Shown: positions 7,829-13,896 of the stretch, piece after piece
Layout of the letters: each line of letters opens with the position of its first letter
How positions within the stretch are numbered: the first letter of the stretch is position 1
Assembly (NCBI GenBank): GCA_002343455.1
Contig: DDSR01000300.1
Span: forward strand, 293-19,600
Direction: 5' to 3'
DNA length: 19,308 nucleotides
Source: Deltaproteobacteria bacterium UBA2385
Lineage (GTDB): Bacteria > Myxococcota_A > UBA796 > UBA2385
Notes under the pieces: generated by a model
Told to the model about the DNA's origin: nothing
Seen by the model: the letters and a program-made list of their open reading frames with translations, nothing else
Database searches by the model: none
Position numbers and translations under genes: made by a program

Positions 7829-8440
7829 TTGTCCACCCTGACGCCTGGCGAGCCCAGCGCCGCCGATGCCGCCGCCCGGGCCGCCACCGCCCGGACCGCC
7901 TCTGCCCGCGCGGCGACCGCAGAGGCGACCCTGCTGGTCGCGGCCACCATCGGCGAGCTGATGGAGTTCTGGAACTTCAAGCCCTCGATGGGGCAGGTCT
8001 GGGCCGTGCTCTACCTCAGCAGCCGGCCCCTGGACGCCGCCGAGATCGCCGAGCGGACCGGCCTCTCCGCCGGCAGCGTCAGCATGACCCTGGGCGAGCT
8101 GCAGCACTGGGGCGTCGTGCGCCGCGCGCTGCTCCCGGCCGAGCGGCGGCGCTACTTCGAGGCCGAGACCGACGTGGTGGCGATGATCACCCGGGTCTTC
8201 CGCCAGCGGGAGCTGAAGGTGGTGGGCGAGGCCATCGCGCGCCTGGAGCAGGCCCGCCGGATGCTGGACGAGCGAGGCCGCAGCAGCGAGCCCGCGCAGA
8301 TGCTGGAGAGCCGCTTCCTGGCCAGCCGGATCGACGCGATCCTGCGCCTCGCGCGCGTGGGGCGCAGGGTGGTGGAGCAGCTGGCGAGCGCCGGGCGGGT
8401 GGACCTGGGCGCGCTCGGAGAGGCGCTCCGACGGTCGTAG
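7829..8440 (+). CDS. GbsR/MarR-family transcriptional regulator
   Basis: This 203-residue DNA-binding protein probably regulates the divergent menaquinone operon and itself. After an Ala/Arg-rich N-terminus (about residues 1-30), the GbsR-like block begins LLVAATIGELMEFWNFKPSMGQVWAVLYL. The winged helix follows: LDAAEIAERTGLSAGSVSM as helix-turn-helix and LQHWGVVRRALLPAERRRYF as wing. A C-terminal helical stretch (~115-190) should mediate dimerisation. The N-terminus is uncertain. In this frame the first start is TTG at 7829, with GAGGAGG four bases upstream. A much better signal, AAGGAGG plus ATG at 7795, is one base out of frame with this protein. Either the TTG is used or a one-base error or shift lies between 7795 and 7829. 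Confidence 0.85.
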   Translation: MSTLTPGEPSAADAAARAATARTASARAATAEATLLVAATIGELMEFWNFKPSMGQVWAVLYLSSRPLDAAEIAERTGLSAGSVSMTLGELQHWGVVRRALLPAERRRYFEAETDVVAMITRVFRQRELKVVGEAIARLEQARRMLDERGRSSEPAQMLESRFLASRIDAILRLARVGRRVVEQLASAGRVDLGALGEALRRS

Positions 8441-8508
8441 GGGACGGCGCACCCCTCCGTGCGGTACGTTATCAGCCGCCAGCCACCCCCCAACCCAGGC
8501 GTTGGCCG

Positions 8509-9300
8509 ATGACCTCACGCGCACCCGCACTCGCCCTCCTCCTGCCCGGCCTCCTGGTCGGCGCGTGCAGCAAGCCCGAGACGATCAGCGGCAAGGTCGT
8601 GGACATCTGGGGCCGGCCGATCGTCGGCGCGACGATGGTCCTGGAGGGCGTCCCCGAGCACGGGTTGACCGACGCCCAGGGCCTCTTCAGCCTGGAGCTG
8701 GGTGAAGGATCCAGCCGCCTGATGGCCGGCAAGGACGGCTTCATCCACGACGTGTCCGAGGTCCCTGCGCCCGACGAGGAGGGCAAGCGCCCCCCGGTGG
8801 AGTTCCAGCTCTACCCGGACCCGGGCGAGGTCGGCTTCTACGCCATCGGGCGGGAGAACTACCTCGCCCTGGAAGACTTCGAGGCCGAGACCCGCGGGAC
8901 CGAGGTGCGGGCCATGACTGGCCTGCGGGACATCGGCGACGTCTCGGTCTCGGGCTCCAGCACGCTGCGCTTCGTCTTCAGCTCGACGCTGCGGTCCGAG
9001 CGGCTCGCCCAGCTCAACCTGCAGCTGCATCGCCTCGAGTTCGTCGGCGACGGCTCAATGCCCGGCGTGCTGGGCGAGACCCCGGTAGCGCTCAACCTCT
9101 GGTCGGCGACCGGGGAGGCCATCCCCTTCGACCTGGTCGTGCTGCCCTCGCGGGACGACTTCCTGATCAAGCTGCGCGAGCCTCTGGCCGAGGGCGCCTA
9201 CGCCTTCCACACCCAGGGCAGCCTGACCAACACCCGCTACGAGGGGCTGGACAAGCTGCCCAAGGAGCTGCGGCGGTCCTGGGCCTTCGAGGTCAAGTAG
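8509..9300 (+). CDS. Lipoprotein with carboxypeptidase-regulatory-like domain
   Basis: This 263-residue predicted lipoprotein has a signal peptide ending LLVGAC, with the acylated cysteine at about residue 19. Residues ~24-75 (ISGKVVDIWGRPIVGATMVLEG, then GLTDAQGLFSLEL) match the carboxypeptidase-regulatory-like/transthyretin-like beta-sandwich often found in surface proteins of this group. The remaining ~190 residues are mixed alpha/beta with no motif I recognise. The ATG at 8509 has only a weak AGG element upstream. The 3' end overlaps the convergent ruvX by eight bases. No enzymatic residues are evident. A structural or binding role at the membrane is the most that can be said. Confidence 0.8.
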   Translation: MTSRAPALALLLPGLLVGACSKPETISGKVVDIWGRPIVGATMVLEGVPEHGLTDAQGLFSLELGEGSSRLMAGKDGFIHDVSEVPAPDEEGKRPPVEFQLYPDPGEVGFYAIGRENYLALEDFEAETRGTEVRAMTGLRDIGDVSVSGSSTLRFVFSSTLRSERLAQLNLQLHRLEFVGDGSMPGVLGETPVALNLWSATGEAIPFDLVVLPSRDDFLIKLREPLAEGAYAFHTQGSLTNTRYEGLDKLPKELRRSWAFEVK

Positions 9301-9715
9301 CCGCGCGGGCACGGAACCAGGCGCTCAGGATCACCATGGCGGCGGCTTGGTCGATCACCTCTCGCTGCTTGCGGCTGTCCAGCCCGGCGGCGCGCAGCTG
9401 CTCGGCGGCGTCGACCGTGCTGTAGCGCTCGTCCTGGTACTCCACCGGCAGCGCCGTGAGCGCGGCCAGCGCCTCGCCGACCTGACGAGCCAGGCGGGCG
9501 CTGCGTCCCTCGGCGCCGTCCAGCTCGTAGGGCATCCCGACCACGATCTGCGCGACCTTGTGGGTGCGGCACAGCTCGGCCAGCCGCAGCACATCGGTCT
9601 TGACCCCCTTGCGGGAGAGCGTGCAGACGGGGGAGGGGAAGGCCGAGCGCAGATCGGCCTGCGCGACCCCGATGGTGCGGGTGCCGACGTCGAGGCCGAG
9701 GACGGTGCTGTTCAT
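9293..9715 (-). CDS. ruvX: YqgF/RuvX family RNase H-fold nuclease (putative Holliday junction resolvase)
   Basis: This 140-residue protein belongs to the YqgF family, implicated in Holliday junction resolution and pre-16S rRNA end processing. The family's acidic sites are visible: D9 in LGLDVGTRTIGVA, the VVGMPYELDG strand and loop, DER in YQDERYSTVDAAEQL, and the C-terminal D in IDQAAAMVILSAW. Length is typical (about 135-150). The start ATG at 9715 lacks a clear Shine-Dalgarno. It is divergent from cinA (73-base gap) and overlaps the lipoprotein gene's 3' end tail to tail. Confidence 0.93.
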   Translation of the reverse strand: MNSTVLGLDVGTRTIGVAQADLRSAFPSPVCTLSRKGVKTDVLRLAELCRTHKVAQIVVGMPYELDGAEGRSARLARQVGEALAALTALPVEYQDERYSTVDAAEQLRAAGLDSRKQREVIDQAAAMVILSAWFRARAAT

Positions 9716-9788
9716 TTGCGGCTCACGCGCTGCTGTACCGACCCGGGCCTCGTCGCGCCAACCGGCTAGGAGCGGGCAGGAGGTGGCG

Positions 9789-11018
9789 ATGCTCACCGAG
9801 GCGGTCATCCTGGCGCAAGGCAACGAGCTCACGCAGGGGCTCACCCTGGACACCAACAGCCACTGGCTGGCCAGTCGGCTGGTCGAGCTGGGCATCACGG
9901 TGCGACGGGTGATGACCGCGCCGGACCGGCTGGAGGACATCGTCGAGATCCTGCGTCGCGGCGCCGAGCTGGCGCCGATCGTCGTCAGCACGGGGGGCTT
10001 GGGGCCCACCCGAGACGACCTGACGGCTCAGGCGGCGGCCCTGGCCTTCGGCGGCTCGCTGCGCCTGCACGAGGACGCCCTGGCCCAGGTCCAGGCCCGC
10101 TTCGTGGCCTTCGGTCGCGTCATGGCCGAGGTCAACCGCAAGCAGGCGGTGCTGCCCGATGGCTGCCGGGTGCTCGAGAACCTGTGGGGCACCGCGCCAG
10201 GCTTCTCGGTCGACAGCGGGTCCAGCCGGCTCTACTTCCTGCCCGGCGTGCCGCGGGAGATGAAGCCGATGTTCGACCGGCACGTCCTCCCCGATGTGCT
10301 CGCCCGTCACCGCATCTCCGCCCCGCTGCACGTCACCGTGCGGGTCACCGGCGTGCCCGAGAGCGTGCTCGAAGAGAAGATGCAGGGCCTCGAGCGCCCC
10401 GGCCTGGAGATCGGCTTTCGGACCAAGCTACCCGAGAACCACGTCAAGCTCCGCTTCGAGCCGGGCTTTCCCGCGGCGGAGCGCCTCGCCCTGGTGGAGG
10501 AGGTGCGGGCGCGCATCGGCTGGCGGGCCTTTGGCGTGGACTCCGGCGATCTCGCCGAGGTGGTCGGGCAGGCCCTGGCGGCCCGAGGCGAGACCCTGGC
10601 CCTGGCCGAGAGCTGCACCGCGGGCAGCTTGTCGGCCTGGGTGGGCAGCGTGCCGGGCGCGAGTCGGTACCTGCTCGAAGGCGCCGTGGTCTACAGCAAC
10701 GAGGCCAAGGTGCGGACCTGCGGCGTGGACCCGGCGCTGCTGGAAGAGCACGGCGCCGTCAGCGAGCCGGTGGCCCGCCAGCTCGCCCGCGGGATCCGCG
10801 CTCGCGCGGGCGCCACCTGGGGCATCGGCATCACCGGCATCGCCGGGCCCGGCGGTGGCACCGAGGCCAAGCCGGTCGGCACGGTCCACGTCGCGCTGGC
10901 GGGACCGGAGACCTTTGAAGAGCATCGGGCCCTGCGCATCCCGGGGGACCGAGCGCGGGTGGTCTCGCTGAGCGCCGCCGCAGCCTTGGAGATGCTGTGG
11001 CGGCGCCTGTCGGTCTGA
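9789..11018 (+). CDS. cinA: CinA-family protein (N-terminal MoCF-like domain, C-terminal nicotinamide-nucleotide amidase)
   Basis: This 409-residue two-domain protein acts in pyridine nucleotide salvage. The C-terminal PncC-type domain converts NMN to nicotinate mononucleotide, and in many full-length CinAs the N-terminal domain hydrolyses ADP-ribose-type compounds. The N-terminal domain shows GNELTQG (usually GDELL.G), STGGLGPTRDDLT and YFLPGVPREMKPMF. The C-terminal domain shows AESCTAG with S275, a VVYSNEAKVR block, and GITGIAGPGGGTEAKPVGTV. Start choice is clear: ATG 9789 has AGGAGG five bases upstream. The frame stays open upstream to 9558, but that portion is a shadow of ruvX. The Asn in GNEL where Asp is usual is a small oddity. 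Confidence 0.94.
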   Translation: MLTEAVILAQGNELTQGLTLDTNSHWLASRLVELGITVRRVMTAPDRLEDIVEILRRGAELAPIVVSTGGLGPTRDDLTAQAAALAFGGSLRLHEDALAQVQARFVAFGRVMAEVNRKQAVLPDGCRVLENLWGTAPGFSVDSGSSRLYFLPGVPREMKPMFDRHVLPDVLARHRISAPLHVTVRVTGVPESVLEEKMQGLERPGLEIGFRTKLPENHVKLRFEPGFPAAERLALVEEVRARIGWRAFGVDSGDLAEVVGQALAARGETLALAESCTAGSLSAWVGSVPGASRYLLEGAVVYSNEAKVRTCGVDPALLEEHGAVSEPVARQLARGIRARAGATWGIGITGIAGPGGGTEAKPVGTVHVALAGPETFEEHRALRIPGDRARVVSLSAAAALEMLWRRLSV

Positions 11019-11021
11019 CCC

Positions 11022-11059
11022 GCTGCGGGCCTAGAAGTAGGCTGCGGGCCTAGAAGTAG
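11022..11059. repeat. Perfect 19-bp tandem duplication at the cinA / beta-barrel gene junction
   Basis: The 19 bases at 11022-11040 are repeated exactly at 11041-11059. The second copy contains the TAG stop (11052-11050) and last codons of the minus-strand barrel gene, so the first copy is a duplicate of that gene's 3' end. GCCTA-GAAG-TAGGC (11029-11042) across the junction, and CCCG-CTG-CGGG (11019-11029) right after the cinA stop, can form small hairpins. Neither has a T-run. Confidence 0.9.
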
Positions 11060-12465
11060 AAGTTCAGGCCCATCGTGCCCTGGACGGCGCCGGGCAGGGC
11101 GATGTCGTCCTCCTGCCGGTCGATGTAGCTGATGTAGCGACCTTCGAAGTTGAGCGAGGCCTTCTCTCCGACGGCGAACTCCAGGCCCAGTCCGGCGTGG
11201 GGGCCGGCCAGGGCGTCGAAGCCCTGGTACTCGTAGGCGCCCAGGCTGTCTTCGACCGAGCGGGGGGTGACGGTCAGGCCGACCAGGGCGTAGGGGCTGA
11301 CCCGCGTCCAGGGGAAGGCGAAGAGCTGCACGCTGGCCGAGACGGGGTCCTGGTCGCGCTGGGAGTGCTCGTCGAAGCTGTCGCTGTGGTGCATCCAGGA
11401 GAGCTCCAGGCCGACGGACTCGACGGGGCGGTAGCGCAGGGCCAGGCCCAGCCCCATGTCGCCGTAGCCACCGGCCTTCTCGTAGCCGCTGGCGTAGGTG
11501 CCACCGCGCACGCCCAGGGCGAGGCTGCGGTTGCGGTCGACCGCGCGGGTGGGCTCGGCGTTCTTGATCCGCTGGCCCGAGCTGTCCTTCACCACGACGC
11601 GGTGGCGGGCCGGAGGCGGGTTGTAGATGAAGATGCCCGTGGCCCAGTAGCGGGGGCTGTGATGAGGCACGCCACGCAGGTGGTAGCGGTGGTAGCTGGG
11701 GGCCCAGCGGCTGGGGAGGCCGGCTCGCTGGTGGACGACGTGGCGGGGGGGACGGGGCTTGCCGCCGTTGGACGCGTGGGCCGGCGGGCGTCCGCCCGAG
11801 CTGGACGGCCGGACGTGGGAGTTGCCGGCGCGCGGGCTCTGGGCTTGATCGGGCCGCTGATGCTGACCCTGACCGTCGCGCGCGCCGCCCTGGTTCTGGC
11901 CGTTCCGGTCGCCGCCCTGGTTCTGGCCGTTCCGGTCGCCGCCCTGGCCCTGGCCGTTGCCCGGCCGGGTGCCCTGGCTGCCTTGGCCCTCACGAGCCTG
12001 GGAGGCGCGCGAGATAGTGCGCTTCTGCGCGGCCGGGGCCGCGGTGCTCCGCTGCGCGGCCGGGGCCGGGGTGCTGCGAGCCGGGGCCGCGGTGCTCTTC
12101 TTCGCGGCCGGGGCCGCGGTGCTGCGAGCCGGAGCAGCGGTGCTCTTCTTCGCGGCCGGGGCCGCGGTGCTGCGAGCCGGAGCAGCGGTGCTGCGAGCCG
12201 GCGCCGCGCTGCTCTTCCGGGCCGCCGGGGCCGCCTTGGCTGCCGGACGGGAGCCGCTCGCGCCGCCTCGCCCCTTCACCGCTGCACCGCGGCGGTCAGC
12301 GCGGTCGTTGCTGGCTGCGGGGGCATCGCCGCTGTCCAGCTGCTCACCGACCTCGGACCCGAAAGGACCGTCCAGCAGGGTCGCCTCCTGGCTCGACGCC
12401 GCCGCGGGGGCGCTGAGGAAGGCCAGGAGAGAGGGGATGAGGAAGGCGATCGCCGTGTGAGCCAT
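11050..12465 (-). CDS. Secreted repeat-rich protein with C-terminal outer-membrane beta-barrel
   Basis: This 471-residue protein has a signal peptide (~1-24, ending APAAAS). Then comes a long disordered segment. Residues ~65-150 are Ala/Pro/Lys/Ser repeats (STAAPAAKK and STAAPAR units), ~160-200 are Gly/Gln/Asn/Asp/Arg repeats (GGDRNGQNQ), and ~205-290 are His/Pro/Arg-rich. Residues ~313-471 alternate hydrophobic and polar positions in about eight strands (for example LALGVRGGTY, GLGLALRYRP, VGLELSWMHH, LNFEGRYISY) and end in NFYF. A terminal aromatic is the usual signal for outer-membrane barrel assembly. An OmpA/Ail-like small barrel with a long basic periplasmic or surface extension is the best reading. 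The cationic linker may contact peptidoglycan or anionic polymers (inference). ATG 12465 has GGAGG five bases upstream, inside a hairpin. No operon partner is clear. Confidence 0.8.
   Translation of the reverse strand: MAHTAIAFLIPSLLAFLSAPAAASSQEATLLDGPFGSEVGEQLDSGDAPAASNDRADRRGAAVKGRGGASGSRPAAKAAPAARKSSAAPARSTAAPARSTAAPAAKKSTAAPARSTAAPAAKKSTAAPARSTPAPAAQRSTAAPAAQKRTISRASQAREGQGSQGTRPGNGQGQGGDRNGQNQGGDRNGQNQGGARDGQGQHQRPDQAQSPRAGNSHVRPSSSGGRPPAHASNGGKPRPPRHVVHQRAGLPSRWAPSYHRYHLRGVPHHSPRYWATGIFIYNPPPARHRVVVKDSSGQRIKNAEPTRAVDRNRSLALGVRGGTYASGYEKAGGYGDMGLGLALRYRPVESVGLELSWMHHSDSFDEHSQRDQDPVSASVQLFAFPWTRVSPYALVGLTVTPRSVEDSLGAYEYQGFDALAGPHAGLGLEFAVGEKASLNFEGRYISYIDRQEDDIALPGAVQGTMGLNFYF
11884..11937. 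repeat. 27-bp tandem repeat, two exact copies, coding GGDRNGQNQ
   Basis: Copies at 11884-11910 and 11911-11937 are identical at base level. A third diverged copy starts at 11938. They lie inside the barrel protein gene and encode a nine-residue Gly/Asn/Gln/Arg/Asp unit. The length keeps frame, so copy-number changes would only lengthen or shorten the linker. Confidence 0.9.
12043..12186. repeat. 48-bp tandem repeat coding the Ala/Pro/Lys/Ser linker
   Basis: The unit at 12091-12138 recurs exactly or nearly so at 12139-12186, with a more diverged copy at 12043-12090 and partial units beyond 12187. It encodes a 16-residue period (STAAPAAKK plus STAAPAR) in the secreted barrel protein. The unit is a multiple of three, so expansion and contraction preserve frame. 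Confidence 0.88.
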
Positions 12466-12471
12466 GAGATC

Positions 12472-12490
12472 CTCCGGTGCTGCGCCGGAG
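12472..12490 (-). promoter_or_regulatory. Leader hairpin covering the ribosome-binding site of the barrel gene
   Basis: CTCCGG (12472-12477) and CCGGAG (12485-12490) are exact inverted repeats around a seven-base loop. In the minus-strand mRNA the 3' arm contains GGAG of the GGAGG Shine-Dalgarno, which lies five bases before the ATG at 12465. A folded leader would hide the ribosome-binding site. Control of translation by this is an inference. Confidence 0.4.
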
Positions 12491-12558
12491 TCGACCGGCG
12501 GCGCTGGATGGACGACCGTCGGCGCAACCCATTCGGCTCGTAGAGGAAAAAAGTCGGA

Positions 12559-13896
12559 TCAAGGGGCCGGGAAGGACGTGCGCAGCCTCTCGATCAGCAC
12601 CTCGCGCAGCTCCATGACCTCGGGGCGTCCGCTGGCCCGCACCGCGCGGGCGGGGCTCTCGGCTCGATCGGGCAGGGCCGCGCCGATCTCCAGGGAGAGG
12701 CTGCGGCCGTCGATCATCGTCAGGACCAGCCGCGCGGTGGGCGTCGAGAGGCCGGCCTCGGCGGGGCTGAGCCCTTCGAGCACGCGGTCGCCTCGCAGCT
12801 CGGCCAGCGCGCGGCTGACCAGGTTCAGCCTCTCCACGTCCAGCTCTCGTCCGGCGGGGCTGAGGGACTCCCAGCGGCCTTCGGATGGCAGCTGCCGCAC
12901 GATCCGCTGCTGGCCGCCCTCCTCCCAGCTCATGGTGTCGAGGTCCTCGGGCGCGAAGCTGAGCAGCCTGCGCTCGCGGAGATCGTCGCGCTCGGCCAGC
13001 AAGGCCAGGATGTCGCGCCGGGGCACGCGGAAGACGGCGTCCTCGCCCTCGATGCGCACGAAAGCCGCCTCGGCGTGGGCACGGCGGCCCAGCTCCAGGA
13101 CCGGCGTCCGACCATCGCGGAGCTGGAAGCGAACCCGCACCACCGGCGGATCGAAGCCGCCTGCGAAGTCAGAGGTCAGGACCTCCTCGGCGCGCATCCC
13201 GACCAGTCGGTCGACCACGGCGTCGAGAAAACCCTGGTCCAGCGGCCAGGGGGCGGCCGGCTCCAGCGCCCAGGGGCCGAGCTGGTCCAGGCCGACCGGG
13301 GGGCGCTCCAGCAGGATGGGATCGCGCTGGTCCTGCTCCCAGCGCATCGAGACCACGTCCGGACGCTCGAAGCGCAGCAGATCCCGGTTCCGCCAGTGGC
13401 TGACGTTGGCCGAGTAGGACTCGCGGCCGCCGACCCGCGCGCGGTAGATCGCCTCGCTGCCGCTCAGGCGGACGAAGCTGCTGCCCCCGGGCGCGTCGGC
13501 GCCGATGGTCAGGCTGGCCACGGGCGCCTCGCCCTGGGCCCAGAGCTCGACGACCACGCCTTTGCCCGGCTCGAGCCCGTAGGTGTCCAGGTTGCCCTCG
13601 TCGACCCGCACATCCATGGGCAGCGGCTGGGAAAAGACCTCCAGCAGGGCGTCCACGGTCGGCTGATCGGCGGGCGCGGAGACTGGCGCCACGATCCTCC
13701 AGCCGGCCTCGTCGACCCGCTCCAGGACCAGCTTCTCGACCGAGTCCGAGAGCTCGATGCGGCGAGCCTGGTCGAGCGCGATGGCCGGGAGGGTGGGGGT
13801 GGTGTCACCCTCGGGGCTTCGGCGGACCCAGAGGTTGGCCACGACGAGCAGCAGGGTCAGCGCCAGGAGCGCCCAGGTTCGTGCGGAGGGCTTCAT
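12559..13896 (-). CDS. DUF4340 domain protein, membrane-anchored partner of the GldF/GldG-type transporter
   Basis: This 445-residue protein has an N-terminal transmembrane anchor (WALLALTLLLVVANLWV) and a long extracytoplasmic part. That part contains the repeating beta-rich DUF4340 pattern: RRIELSDSVEKLVLERVDEAGWRIVAP, then DALLEVFSQPLP, and YGLEPGKGVVVEL, with a second similar unit after ~residue 190. DUF4340 proteins commonly follow GldG-like genes in gliding or secretion-associated ABC clusters. Here the ATG at 13896 overlaps the GldG-like stop as ATGA. No catalytic site is seen, and a scaffold or sensor role is only an inference. The stop at 12559 is followed by a six-T run on the coding strand but without a convincing stem. 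Confidence 0.85.
   Translation of the reverse strand: MKPSARTWALLALTLLLVVANLWVRRSPEGDTTPTLPAIALDQARRIELSDSVEKLVLERVDEAGWRIVAPVSAPADQPTVDALLEVFSQPLPMDVRVDEGNLDTYGLEPGKGVVVELWAQGEAPVASLTIGADAPGGSSFVRLSGSEAIYRARVGGRESYSANVSHWRNRDLLRFERPDVVSMRWEQDQRDPILLERPPVGLDQLGPWALEPAAPWPLDQGFLDAVVDRLVGMRAEEVLTSDFAGGFDPPVVRVRFQLRDGRTPVLELGRRAHAEAAFVRIEGEDAVFRVPRRDILALLAERDDLRERRLLSFAPEDLDTMSWEEGGQQRIVRQLPSEGRWESLSPAGRELDVERLNLVSRALAELRGDRVLEGLSPAEAGLSTPTARLVLTMIDGRSLSLEIGAALPDRAESPARAVRASGRPEVMELREVLIERLRTSFPAP

Noticed and set aside
8448..8463. CGCAC / GTGCG stem-loop after the regulator gene as terminator
   Set aside because: The stem has five base pairs and no T-run. Such stems are expected by chance at this GC content.
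7414..8508. Long upstream extension of the lipoprotein frame through the regulator gene
   Set aside because: The segment is Arg/Ala/Gly-rich shadow sequence. The lipoprotein signal peptide begins at ATG 8509.
11022..11059. 19-bp duplication as a phage or integron attachment site or target-site duplication
   Set aside because: The copies are directly adjacent with nothing inserted between them, and no integrase or transposase is nearby.
12545..12562. Six-T run (coding strand) after the DUF4340 stop as intrinsic terminator
   Set aside because: There is no convincing GC stem directly upstream of it.
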